DNA from: Actinomortierella ambigua | Taxonomy: Eukaryota; Mortierellomycota; Mortierellomycetes; Mortierellales; Mortierellaceae | NCBI GenBank assembly: GCA_016098155.1 | Contig: JAAAJB010000431.1 | Location: 1 to 31,051, forward strand | DNA: 31,051 nt | Direction of reading: 5' to 3' | In this document: piece after piece, positions 1 through 8,717 of the stretch | Layout: every line of letters starts with the position of its first letter | How positions within the stretch are numbered: the first letter of the stretch is position 1 | The notes under the pieces: generated by a model | Databases searched by the model: none | Told to the model about the DNA's origin: nothing | What the model saw: only the letters and a program-made list of their open reading frames with translations | Made by a program: the position numbers and the translations under genes

Positions 1-519
1 CCGTTTCTTTTTGGGCTTGTTGGCTTTTTTGATCGCATCCTCCGTCCAGGCCGCCAGCTTATCGTCCAGCCCGAACCAAATTTTCTCCTGTGCCGCCTTC
101 GACTCGCGACACGTCCAAATGTGGTTATTGTCCTCCTCCTCACCACATCGTCGACAGTAGCCATCCGCGTACGCTGACGGCAACCTTGCGTGCATTAGAT
201 TCTGAGTGGGTAGCATGCCCAGAATCTTCTTGATCCTGTGTGCGCGCATGGCACTGTCTTTTCGCCCGCTGAAAAACGTGTGTACCGGTCGTCTATCGTG
301 GACAATAGACAGCGCTGATCGCCATTCGGCCTACTCCATCTCCGGTATACAGCGCATCACTCGACGCTGGTTTGTCCATGCCCAGTGCAGCCTGGCATTG
401 GATTGCAGCTTTAGCGTCTGCCGTAGATCCGTCTCAATGAGTGTGTTGTCAACGTCTGTCGCGACAAGTCGACCCTCCATAGTTGTCCCTGAGTGCGTGC
501 GTTGACTTTTTCTGGCTCC
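1..519 (-). mobile_element. LINE-type non-LTR retrotransposon remnant, ORF2 C-terminus
   Basis: Reading the minus strand from about 519 down to 1 gives a nearly continuous coding frame. It contains the stretch VATDVDNTLIE, a Trp/Arg-rich segment (LHWAWTNQRR), the motif HRIKKILGMLPTQ, and then a zinc-knuckle-like CX2CX7HX3C (CRRCGEEEDNNHIWTC, encoded at 109-156). A Cys/His knuckle followed by HIWTC-like residues near the C-terminus is typical of LINE ORF2 proteins downstream of the RT and RNase H regions. The frame is broken by a TAG at 331-333, so the copy is dead. It is still open at position 1 and continues outside the window. Its upstream end at about 520 meets A- and T-homopolymers, consistent with 5' truncation. 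The exact LINE clade cannot be assigned from this piece. Confidence 0.6.
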
Positions 520-660
520 AAAAAAAATCGAGGGGGGTTTTTTTTTTCAAACTGCAAGGAAAAAAAATCGAGGGAATGTACGTAAAACGGTCAGGTGGGA
601 AGTGTACGTGAAAGTGACTGCGTAAGCGTCTATCACGCGTCTAGATCACAAAATTTCATA
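520..660. other. Short spacer with A/T homopolymers and a repeated motif
   Basis: This stretch between the LINE tail and the tRNA gene holds two copies of an A-tract followed by ATCGAGGG (about 520-537 and 562-577) and a T10 run. No gene is visible. Confidence 0.5.
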
Positions 661-732
661 GCCTTAGTAGCTCAACGGTAGAGCGTCTGCCTAGTAAGCA
701 GAAGGTAGCAGGATCGTCCCCTGCCTGAGGCA
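661..732 (+). tRNA. tRNA-Thr (anticodon AGU), atypical T-arm
   Basis: The sequence folds into a full cloverleaf. The acceptor stem pairs GCCTTAG with CTGAGGC (one G-T wobble). The D-arm is GCTC/GAGC. The anticodon stem is TCTGC/GCAGA around the loop CTAGTAA, giving anticodon AGT for Thr codon ACU. The T-stem is GCAGG/CCTGC and the discriminator base is A. There is no intron, and a TTTT terminator follows at once. The T-loop reads ATCGTCC instead of the usual TTCRANN, so positions 54 and 58 are A and T rather than T and A and the internal B-box is degenerate. The perfectly kept stems argue for a functional gene. A tRNA pseudogene or the head of a SINE remains possible. Confidence 0.75.
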
Positions 733-736
733 TTTC

Positions 737-740
737 TTTT
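737..740 (+). terminator. RNA polymerase III terminator of the tRNA
   Basis: A TTTT run begins five bases after the tRNA 3' end, and a T6 run follows shortly after (about 744-749). This is the expected Pol III stop signal. Confidence 0.65.
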
Positions 741-1042
741 GCTTTTTTCCACTCCCGAGCGGAGTTTCATTCGCCTGCCGCGTCGGTTTGCCAGGGACAG
801 GCCACATGTCTCCAAAGATCACGGCAATGTGTGGCGGACGGTGCCAGATCCTGCGCATCCGCGCTGGTATGAAAGGTCTGAGGCTGCGGTTGAGTCTGCT
901 TCTGTGGGTCGTCTCCTTGCGTCTTTGAGTTTGGCTTGGGGTGAGTGCCGTCCGCGCTCGCATCTTGAGATTTCTCATATTTTGCATGCCTCCCTCACGC
1001 TAGCCGTGGAACAAGCACTCTCTGAAGGTAAGATCCAGCATC
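739..1042 (+). other. Open frame ending in an exon-like GAAG|GTAAGA boundary
   Basis: An open frame with no recognised family runs from 739 to 1065, without an ATG that clearly starts it. Its last codons before a consensus donor (GTAAGA from 1043) encode HASLTLAVEQALSE. A closely similar peptide (HDSLALATQQALSE) precedes the same donor at 11943. The rest of the two frames does not align by eye. It could be a decayed exon of a gene duplicated with the array, or conserved non-coding DNA. No downstream exon like the one at 12030 is visible here. Confidence 0.25.
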
Positions 1043-1345
1043 CAGACGAACGCCATCTCATGTAACCAAAAAGTTCCACTTCAGACTCCCAATGGTAGTT
1101 ATTTGGCCATGTAAACTGAATTGAATGTCTAGAAGATGGCATGAGCAAGTCGAAGGGCTGTTGTACTGACGCTTTTTATTTTTCAGAGTGTCTAGCTTCT
1201 TTGCGCCATCTCTACTTGGATCAATATCAAAAGCCATACACCAGAAAAATGCACGCCTACTACAGCCACAGACTTTGCGTAAGCTGTCTTATCAAGATCA
1301 GGGGACATAGGGTTGTAGAATCATGGTCATTGGTGAACGCCGCAT
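986..1345 (+). repeat. Upstream duplication, copy 1 (in front of UNC93-like gene A)
   Basis: This roughly 360-bp stretch is repeated upstream of truncated gene D, but there in two separated blocks (11903-11960 and 13522-13802). Clear shared landmarks are CAAGCACTCTCTGAAGGTAA, GCCATCTCATG, TCTAGAAGATGG, and GGTTGTAGAATC followed by GGTCATTGGTGAACGC. In this copy the two blocks are contiguous. By eye the identity is clearly below that of the A and D coding regions. Confidence 0.8.
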
Positions 1346-1347
1346 GT

Positions 1348-1458
1348 CTTTAAAAGGTCCTTTCTCTTCTTTATCCCTAGGACTCCACAACCCTCCCTCT
1401 CACCCGTCTTTACCCTCTTCCTCAATTGCCTTTCTCAACTATCCATCATTATTTCGCC
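1348..1458 (+). promoter_or_regulatory. Core promoter and C/T-rich leader of gene A
   Basis: A TATA-like TTTAAAAG at 1348-1355 lies about 105 nt before the ATG. It is followed by a leader rich in CCTCT, CCCT and TTCC runs. The same arrangement precedes the other intact UNC93-like copies. This segment is missing in truncated copy D. Confidence 0.5.
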
Positions 1459-2796
1459 ATGGGCCTCCGTTGGAACTCTCCTATAGCTCAGGTGGTTGCC
1501 GTGGGTTTCATTTGCTTCTGTACCTCCGGTATCTTCAATGCATTGAGCTCAATGGGCGGTGGTGGTCAGATTGACTCCAAAGTCGATGAGAACGCAAACT
1601 CGGCCCTGTACGCATGCTTCAGTGTCTTTGGTGTTCTCGCAGGTGCCATTCACAACAAACTTGGCCCCAAGTGGACTATCCTGATTGGCAGTCTTGCCTA
1701 TCCACTCTATGCCGGTTCACTCCTCACTTACAACCACAAAAAGATCGCCCCTTTCACCATCGCCGCTGGTGGTATTCTTGGTGTCGGAGCTGGTCTCCTG
1801 TGGACAGCCCAAGGCGCCATGATGATGGCCTACCCTCGGGAGGAAGACAAGGGCAAGTACATCGGCTACTTCTGGGCCATCTTCAACATGGGTGCTGTCC
1901 TGGGCTCATTCATTGCTTTCGGCCTCAACTACAGTGCTCCGCAAGGCAACCTCGGCGATCCTACTTACATTGTCTTCATCTCGATCATGATGTGCGGTTC
2001 TCTGATTGCCCTTTCGCTTGTCAGTCCTCACAATGTCACACACGACGACGGTGAACACATCAAGATCCAGCCTTACCCGAGCTGGAAGACTGAGTTGACA
2101 TCCGTCCTCAAGCTCTTCCTCGATTGGCGTATGCTTGTTCTGACGCCCATGTTCTTGTCGTCCAACTGGTTCTATTCCTATCAGCACAGCACGGTGAACG
2201 GCGGCTACTTCAACAAGCGTACCGCGGCTCTCAACGGCGCCCTTTACTGGGGAAGCCAGATTGTCGGCTCATGGTCATTCGCTCACATTCTGGATTTGCA
2301 AGACTTCAATCGTCGCAAGCGTGCCCTACTTGGACTTGCTATCATCTCGGTCGCTTTCTCCGCCACATGGGTCGGTGGTATCTTCTTCCAGAAGCAGTTC
2401 ACGGAGCCGTTGGCGGAGAAGAAAGACTTCCAGAAGATGGGTGCTAGCTATATCGGACCTCTCATCCTGTACATGCTCTATGGTGCGAACGATGCTGCGT
2501 GGCAGACCTACTGCTACTGGCTCATGGGCTCTCTTTCCAACGATGCCACAGTGCTTTCGCGCTATGCCGGATACTACAAGGGGATCCAGTCTGCCGGTGC
2601 TGCTATCGCCTGGCGCCTCAATGCCATCAAGACCCCCCTCATGACGGAGCTGATCATTTGCTTTGCCCTCTTGGTTGCCTCGCTTCCTGGTGCACTCTTC
2701 TTTGCTCTCCGTGTCAAGGACTATTCAGACGATGACGCTGAAAAGACCCCTACCACCGAGGATGTCAAGGCTGATGTGGAATCCAAGGAGGTTTGA
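1459..2796 (+). CDS. UNC93-like (DUF895) MFS-type membrane protein, copy A
   Basis: This intronless gene encodes 445 aa. ATG at 1459 is chosen because MGLRWNSP aligns with the N-termini of all intact paralogs and no in-frame ATG lies upstream. The family is UNC93-like (DUF895), a divergent branch of the major facilitator superfamily. About 11 hydrophobic segments are visible, near residues 9-31, 45-63, 72-90, 98-116, 134-156, 169-188, 227-240, 257-276, 287-309, 331-350 and 395-417. AGAIHNKLGPKWTILIG (61-77) resembles the MFS loop 2-3 signature. Other conserved stretches are GGGGQ (33-37), SSNWFYSYQ, and NDAAWQTYCYWLMG. The C-terminal tail from about 420 is cytosolic-looking and acidic. The substrate is unknown; fungal relatives are annotated only as UNC93-like, and a plasma or endosomal membrane location is an inference. 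An AATAAA-like signal lies near 2904. The closest relative here is copy D. Confidence 0.9.
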   Translation: MGLRWNSPIAQVVAVGFICFCTSGIFNALSSMGGGGQIDSKVDENANSALYACFSVFGVLAGAIHNKLGPKWTILIGSLAYPLYAGSLLTYNHKKIAPFTIAAGGILGVGAGLLWTAQGAMMMAYPREEDKGKYIGYFWAIFNMGAVLGSFIAFGLNYSAPQGNLGDPTYIVFISIMMCGSLIALSLVSPHNVTHDDGEHIKIQPYPSWKTELTSVLKLFLDWRMLVLTPMFLSSNWFYSYQHSTVNGGYFNKRTAALNGALYWGSQIVGSWSFAHILDLQDFNRRKRALLGLAIISVAFSATWVGGIFFQKQFTEPLAEKKDFQKMGASYIGPLILYMLYGANDAAWQTYCYWLMGSLSNDATVLSRYAGYYKGIQSAGAAIAWRLNAIKTPLMTELIICFALLVASLPGALFFALRVKDYSDDDAEKTPTTEDVKADVESKEV

Positions 2797-3503
2797 ATTT
2801 GGTATCCCCTCACTGCTTTCCCTCGTCTCTGACCACATACACTCTAACTCACTCTTCCTCGCAGTATTCATCCCTTGGCTATAGAAGTCGCTCTAATCAT
2901 ACAAAATAAAACACTTTAACCCATATCCACGTTTTCTTGAATTTGAAGACATGGGAGCACGAGGTAAGAATAATCTACCATTCATACAGTTCTTTGATGA
3001 ACCCGTGCAGGGTCTTTTCCCTTGCATGCGAGTAGGAAAACCGTCTTTCGTGTGTCGGCAATCAAGGCGCAGTCTAGTATTGTTTCTTGTTGTCGCGCTA
3101 AGCCAATAGGTAAGAGGATTAGCCGCTATGATCAGGTCCCATCCAGGGGGAGTGTTGTGCCTCAAAAGGTGTGGGGCAACTATTGCTCTCACGTTCTCCA
3201 TTACTCCATTGAATCCCCCACTCGCGCCAACCTTCCTTAGCATCTATTCGAAAAAAAAATCGCGGCTGTTGTTTAGACAGAGTGTGGCCATGCAGGTCCG
3301 TTTCCCGCACTTGATAATTATCTATGCCGTCTCTCCCCCCCCCCTTCTCAACACTCTCAAGAGGGTTCTATTCCGATGCCCTATTAGCTTTTCGGCCAAA
3401 GTCTGAATCTGGCTGATGGGTGCTCTTCTTTTTTTTCTGCCCTCCCTCTTCCTTGCCGAGGAGCCCTCTTTTTGTCTCGATAGTCATTGGCTAACATAAA
3501 AAG
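2797..3503. other. Intergenic region, no convincing gene
   Basis: It holds the 3' flank of gene A with an AAAATAAAA polyadenylation-like signal (about 2902-2910), a C10 run (about 3335-3345) and T-rich tracts. Short frames on both strands have no recognisable content. A branch-site-like GCTAAC (3490-3495) sits just before the candidate exon at 3504. Confidence 0.4.
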
Positions 3504-4048
3504 AGGGGCAACTTTCACTCGAGCTCAGGGTACTGTTGGAGGTGTCTTATATGACAAGGATGGCAATTACAAACGTGCTGATGGATCAGATGCATGGGGT
3601 GAATGGGGGGTGAGTGGGTGGAGTAATGAGCGATCCCTCATGCTGGTAACCAGTTTCTTGCCTTTGGTGTATTTTTCGTGACCAACATGCAGCGTGGCTG
3701 CGACCAAAGTAGTCACAAAGCACAGCAGCAGTATCGACGTTGCGAGATGCCCATCGGGGGATGCTCACCAACGCCGCAAAGGAAGCGGCGATGAACAACG
3801 GGGCTTCAAAATGGATGATTCTTCTGCTGCCTATGGACCTTAAACTCATATTTCTCCTCGCAAGTGGATTCATCGGATTAGGATGCGCTGTGTCGCTGAT
3901 CGTGGAGAGGTAAACTCACTACTGCATGCCGATCTACATGGGTCGTGCTTCCGATAGAGGAATACAAATGGTCCAAAGCTACATCCAGGCCTTTTCCAAA
4001 GAACCTAGCCGAGCGGAGCGTGCTGCTACAGCCGAGAAAGAGATTTAG
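3504..4048 (+). CDS. Candidate small spliced gene (3' exons), unknown function
   Basis: Three pieces can be joined in one frame. Exon 3504-3609 follows GCTAAC...AAAAAG (branch site plus acceptor) and encodes a Gly/Asp-rich stretch containing GTVGGVLYDKDGNYKRADG. It ends at GTGAGT. Exon 3713-3909 follows AAAGTAG and encodes an Ala-rich helix, then a hydrophobic segment (LKLIFLLASGFIGLGCAVSL). Exon 3958-4048 follows a 48-nt intron (GTAAAC...GATAG) and encodes a charged helical tail (SYIQAFSKEPSRAERAATAE) ending at TAG 4046-4048. Phases match at both junctions. If real, the product has one membrane helix near its C-terminus. The first exon, with a start codon, was not found upstream. The second intron is short and lacks a clear branch site. 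No family is recognised; this is a model, not a firm call. Confidence 0.3.
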
Positions 4049-5463
4049 CCTTTTTGAAAAGAATCATCCGATACACAATGCCGGTGTAGATTAGATATCT
4101 CCGTCCTTGCACAGCTACGTTTGCTTTGACGTACTAAGAGTAATGTAATCACTCCGTAGCCTACTACGTAGTCTACACTATCAATCTTTCGGTGCGAGTG
4201 GGCGAACAACGGGGCGAGAGCTCGTCCGAAGCAACGGAGGTGTAACATTGGTTGATTCTTTAGGCTGTTGTTGACGCCCACACGCCCACGCCCCCTATCC
4301 ATAAAGCTTATCAGCTTCCACATAAAGATGTTTTTCCTTTAGCATAAACTTTTGCGTGGTTCTCTTGGCAAACATGGTGTCGGAGTGCACTGATCTGTAG
4401 TGGAAGGACAAGCAGGAGGAACTTGGGCTGTCGTATTGCAGCAGGTCAAGGTTGTAATATCTGCACCATTGTGCCACTGTCGACATGCATGATAATCTAC
4501 CTCTGGCCGATATCACCCCCGGAGCGAAGAGCTTACTGTGTACTTTCTCCACGGGTCTCCGAAAGAAGAAAAATATGGCTGGTGAGGCCTTTTGCCCCTG
4601 AACTTTGAAAGTTTAGAGAATTTGGAAATAGCCTTAAAATTCCCATCGGTTTTTAAAATTTAAGAAAGATTATGGGGAAAAGCTGGCAGAGGGTTTCCAC
4701 TTGATCTCTTTTATATTATCCTCTTTTGGTGTCCATCTATTATCAAAAAAGTGCCCTCACAGCAGGTATGCTCTAGTGGTCTCGCTGTCGATTGAGATTG
4801 GTGGTACCTTTCTCCGTCTCCTCTCCATCGCCAGTTTGACCATATATGTGACTTTTCCAGGATAAGTGGTACCCACATTAATCCTCTTACTTTACACACT
4901 GAATGGGGACTATGGATCAATACAGTACATGTATTCAGGATATTGGACGGCACAAGCACGCAACACGACTCAAGTTGGAGTTGGAGACTTCTGAAGAGCA
5001 CCACCGGATTACCCAGCAACCCGAGAGAGGAAATCATAGCTTTAATGGGGGAAGACACACGTAATAGTTGGTGAAAAAGGGCAGCGATGGACATTAGATA
5101 GTGGTTTAACTCGCACATTGTGCCCCCATTTCTCTGAGCGCAGGTGGCAGTGCAGGCAAAAAAAAAAGAGACTAAGCTGTTAATGGAGTCAAGTGCAATA
5201 CATGTAGGCAACCCATGTTCTCTGCTCGCGCAGGAGTATTCATTCCTGCACCGCCAACCACACTGTAGGCTCCAAGCGGATTTTAGTGCTTTTTTTTTCT
5301 TGCGAGTCTAAAGGCCAAAGCACATTGCGAATGAACTTGATCTCCACCAGCGCGAAGCTTGCTATTTTCTTGAAGAGTACAGTCAGCATGCATGAACATT
5401 TCTATCATGAGTAAAGATAAGTTCAAAACACGTTGAGCATGTCATTGTTACACAGAGAAGGCA
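4049..5463. other. Intergenic region, nothing assignable
   Basis: This 1.4-kb stretch has no ORF with recognisable content. A minus-strand frame at 4711-5211 is long but has the composition of chance coding. No trace of UNC93-like sequence was seen before 5.6 kb. Confidence 0.45.
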
Positions 5464-5828
5464 GTGTACAGTATTGGCATGGGTTACGTTGGGGCACTCG
5501 AATCCTATCCTGTTGAGCCACCATTGTTTACAGACCGCGTAATTCGATCAAGATCTGCGTTTCGTTATTTTTTCCAAGAAAGATTTAACGTAATCACGGC
5601 AGCGACCGTAGGAGGGATCTACTTGCTAAAATTCTGGTACGTATTGTAGGCATGTACTGGTGACTATGTAGCCATAGGCATTCCGTTTTAAACATCTCCC
5701 GTACTTCGCCTTTTTTTATCATCAGGGTCCGGATGCAATTCGCGGATCCGCTGGAACCAGTGCTTGACTTGAACGAGATGGAGTACATCTTTCTCGGACC
5801 TCCCATCTATACATGCGTTTTAACTTGA
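5464..5828 (+). other. Small ORF with possible splice into the UNC93 relic
   Basis: A 61-aa frame at 5464-5649 starts with a codon read as Met by position only (GTG), although an in-frame ATG (GMGYVG) lies at 5479. It encodes VEPPLFTDRV and a C-terminal hydrophobic stretch ITAATVGGIYLL. A strong donor GTACGT at 5637 and an acceptor TTTTTTTATCATCAG ending at 5725 would remove 89 nt. They would join the frame, in phase, to codons 5726-5828, which resemble the QFTEPL...D...M segment of the UNC93-like proteins. The joined product would be about 85-91 aa. The VGGI match to the family's WVGGIFF motif could instead mean that the whole stretch is decayed UNC93 sequence. No independent family is recognised. 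Confidence 0.25.
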
Positions 5829-6085
5829 ACGAGTTAAGGCTACTGCCAGTGGCTCATGGGTACGCTATCCTATGATGTCGCTATCTTGTCGCGCTGATCG
5901 GGCTCAAGCCTATTCGGTCTGTCAGTAACTTCGTCGCCATGTGCATGGATCCATTTGGTGCCCCTCTTCACCATCGAGCTGAGCATCTGCTTTGCCCTCT
6001 TGATTGCCTTGGTTCCCCCGTTACAGTCTGCTCGCATGACAGCGAAGACAAGGCCGAGTCGGAGACGAAAGAGGCTCATGCCAAA
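5728..6085 (+). pseudogene. Decayed 3' relic of an UNC93-like gene
   Basis: Short blocks in the same order as the 3' third of the intact copies can be followed through stops and frame breaks. At 5733-5815 the peptide QFADPL...DLNEM...LGPPI parallels QFTEPL...DFQKM...IGPLI. At 5839-5898 the DNA CTACTGCCAGTGGCTCATGG, then GTACGCTATCC and TTGTCGCGCT, parallels the codons for CYWLMGTLS and VLSRYAG. At 5960-6030 CTGAGCATCTGCTTTGCCCT and TTGATTGCCTTGGTTCCC parallel ELIICFALLIASVP. A stop occurs at 5826-5828. The N-terminal two thirds cannot be seen. This relic lies between intact copies A and B in the same orientation, so the array once had at least seven members. Confidence 0.75.
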
Positions 6086-7212
6086 AGTACATGGCTTTGA
6101 CTCTCCGCTGCATTTCTCTCTATTCATAACTTACACGGACTCCATGATATTATTATAAGGAAAGCCTAAAGCAACGCCTGTGAGAAGTGAAACAAGCTCA
6201 GCCAGAAAAGCTGCTGGCGGTGTTTAGGGAGAGATTTTGCGTGAGAAACAGGAGGCAATAAAAGGCTCGTGCGTGGTCAATTTGATGTCGACATTCTTGA
6301 TGCTGAGTATTGCTACCAAAACCCAGCGGCGTAACGGTCGGGAGAAGCAAAATTCCAGTATTCCATCATTTATCTAAGCGCAGTATGGCAGGGCAAGTTG
6401 GGCAGCCTCGTGTTATCAGTGTGGGATGTCTGTGCAGGAACAGCATCTCTCACCCTTGGGTAGCATGACAGTACCGTAGTTGTATTCAAGAAAAACTAAT
6501 CTGCGCAGCGAAAAGAGCACACACCTCACATCCTCCCTGCAAGGCTTGACCTCAGACGGTCGGCTGCGATTGGAAATAACTGCATCGGAACGCATCACAA
6601 CAAAATTCGCCAACAATGCCGAGGGCAGATAACACTTTAGTGAAAGAGCAACTCAAGAGTTCTTAGCCGCATGCATAAGAGCCGTTGTTCAACACATAGT
6701 GTAATGCCGCAGGGGCATCTTTTTCCTCAATCTTGGTCTACACAAATTAGAGGCTCGTCTTTTTTTTTTTTTTTTTTTTTTTTAGGACAACCTACCTCCA
6801 ACGACCTTACTCGCGTGCTAATTGTAACTTTTTTTTTCTTCTTAAAACAAAAGTAAATTCTGATTTACGAAAAGAGCGTGTGGCACTGCGAATAGAAGTC
6901 TTCCTGTTCGTGGGAGCTTATTTCGATATCAGAGAAGATCTCAACCATATCAAGATGGACGCTTTGGGCTGTTGCATAGGACGACTGGTCACACGTTGTG
7001 TAGTTTGGTCCAAGTGTATTTTTTAGGGAAGCAAGTTGGCATACGACTGCATTATTCATATTGTAGTACCAAAACAACAGCCTTGATGGAAATCTTTGCG
7101 AGAAGTTTAATATGCCAACGCACACACTCCCAAATGCGCATCCGGTCCGCCGTGAATGTATACGTTCAAGAGTGAGAGAAAACGCCTACTTCGGACTTGG
7201 GTTAATGAGATC
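6086..7212. other. Intergenic region with a T24 tract, no gene seen
   Basis: This 1.1-kb spacer has no assignable gene. A run of 24 T lies at 6760-6783 and a second T-rich stretch at about 6829-6840. Short frames on both strands are not conserved-looking. Confidence 0.45.
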
Positions 7213-7376
7213 TATAAAAACCATCCACTCTTCCTCTCCCTCTTTTTATCTTCAGGATCAACCTCATCTTTACCTCTCTCAGTCAACTCTTCCTTCCTTC
7301 CACCCTTCGCTCCATCCTTACCTCTATCATCACACCCTTCTCCACATCCAACTCTTCCCCACCCAATTAATCAACC
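7213..7376 (+). promoter_or_regulatory. TATA box and C/T-rich leader of gene B
   Basis: A consensus TATAAAA at 7213-7219 lies 164 nt before the ATG. It is followed by an almost purine-poor leader (repeats of CCTCTC, CTTCC and TCCATCC) ending in AACC before ATGGG. This is the clearest example of the promoter layout shared by the array. Confidence 0.6.
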
Positions 7377-8717
7377 ATGGGTTTCCGTTGGAACTCCCCT
7401 CTGGCCCAGGTTATCGCCGTGGGCTTCGTCTTATTCTGCTGTTCTGGTATCTTCAACGCTCTTGGATCGCTTGGTGGAGGTGGACAAGTCGACTCTGATG
7501 TAGATGAGAACGCCAACGCAGCCCTGAACGCTTGCTTCAGTGTTGTCGGTGTTCTTGCTGGTGCTGTTGTCAACAAGATTGGCCCCAAGTGGTCCATGGT
7601 GATCGGTGCTCTGATGTACCCCTTGTATGCCAGTTCGCTTCTTACGTACAACCACGTCCAGGCTGGAGGCTTCACCATCACTGCTGGTGCCCTCCTTGGC
7701 TGCGGAGCTGGTATCCTGTGGACTGCTCAAGGTTCCATCATGATGGCCTACCCTCGCGAGGAGGACAAGGGCAAGTACATCGGTTACTTCTGGGCCATCT
7801 TCAACACCGGAAGTGTTCTGGGATCTGCCATTGCTTTTGCTCTCAACTACGGCGCGCCACAAGGCAACCTCGGCGATCCCACCTACGCCGTCTTCATTGC
7901 CATCATGATGTGCGGTTCTTTGATTGCCCTGACACTTGTCAAGCCTCAGAATGTCACTCACGATAACGGCGACCACATCAAGGTCCAGCCATACCCTCAC
8001 TGGAAGACTGAGCTGGTTGCCGTCCTCAAGCTCTTCCTTGACTGGCGTATGCTTTTCCTTACTCCTATGTTCGTGTCGTCCAACTGGTTCTACGCCTATC
8101 AGTGGGGTACTTTCAACGGCGCCCACTTCAACAAGCGCACCCAGTCCCTTAACAACATCTTCTACTGGGGCTCTCAGATCTTTGGCTCCTACTCGTTCGC
8201 CGCCATTCTGGATAAGAAGGGTCTCACTCGCCGCAAGCGTGCTCTGCTCGGTCTCGCTGTCATCACGGTCGCTTTCTCGGCCACCTGGATCGGTGGTATC
8301 TTCTTCCAGAAGCAGTACACGGAGGTGCTGAAGGAGCCCTTTGACTTCAAGTCGATGGGTACCAGCTATGCCGGACCTCTCATCCTGTACATGCTCTATG
8401 GTTTGAACGATGCTGCGTGGCAAACCTACTGCTACTGGTTCATGGGTACTCTGTCCAACGATGCCACGGTTCTGTCGCGCTATGCCGGATACTACAAGGG
8501 TGTCCAGTCTGCCGGTGGTGCCATCGCCTGGCGCATTAATGCGCTGAAGGTTCCCTTCATGACCCAGCTTATTATTTGCTTTGCCCTTTTGATTGCCTCC
8601 GTTCCCGGTGCTCTCTTTTTCGCTCTCCGCATTACGGACCGTTCGGAAGAAGACCAGGACTCTCATGCCGTCGAGGACAACAAGATCGAAGTGGAAATGC
8701 AGGATGCTAAAGTCTGA
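7377..8717 (+). CDS. UNC93-like (DUF895) MFS-type membrane protein, copy B
   Basis: This intronless gene encodes 446 aa and starts MGFRWNSP at the first in-frame ATG, in the strong context AACCATGGG. It is a full-length UNC93-like protein with the family landmarks seen in copy A: a GGGGQ loop after the first membrane segment, AGAVVNKIGPKWSMVIG at the MFS loop 2-3 position, MMAYPREEDKGKYIGYFWA, SSNWFYAYQ, and NDAAWQTYCYWFMG. About 11 hydrophobic segments are expected. The membrane core is close to copies A and C, but the tail (RSEEDQDSH...EVEMQDAKV) is its own and strongly acidic. The substrate and location are unknown. Polyadenylation-like AATAATAAAAATA lies at about 8799-8811. The closest upstream neighbour is the decayed relic at 5.7-6.1 kb. 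Confidence 0.92.
   Translation: MGFRWNSPLAQVIAVGFVLFCCSGIFNALGSLGGGGQVDSDVDENANAALNACFSVVGVLAGAVVNKIGPKWSMVIGALMYPLYASSLLTYNHVQAGGFTITAGALLGCGAGILWTAQGSIMMAYPREEDKGKYIGYFWAIFNTGSVLGSAIAFALNYGAPQGNLGDPTYAVFIAIMMCGSLIALTLVKPQNVTHDNGDHIKVQPYPHWKTELVAVLKLFLDWRMLFLTPMFVSSNWFYAYQWGTFNGAHFNKRTQSLNNIFYWGSQIFGSYSFAAILDKKGLTRRKRALLGLAVITVAFSATWIGGIFFQKQYTEVLKEPFDFKSMGTSYAGPLILYMLYGLNDAAWQTYCYWFMGTLSNDATVLSRYAGYYKGVQSAGGAIAWRINALKVPFMTQLIICFALLIASVPGALFFALRITDRSEEDQDSHAVEDNKIEVEMQDAKV

Noticed and set aside
4711..5211. 166-codon minus-strand frame
   Set aside because: Its length is notable, but it has Ser/Leu/Cys-rich random composition, no motif and no promoter or splice context.
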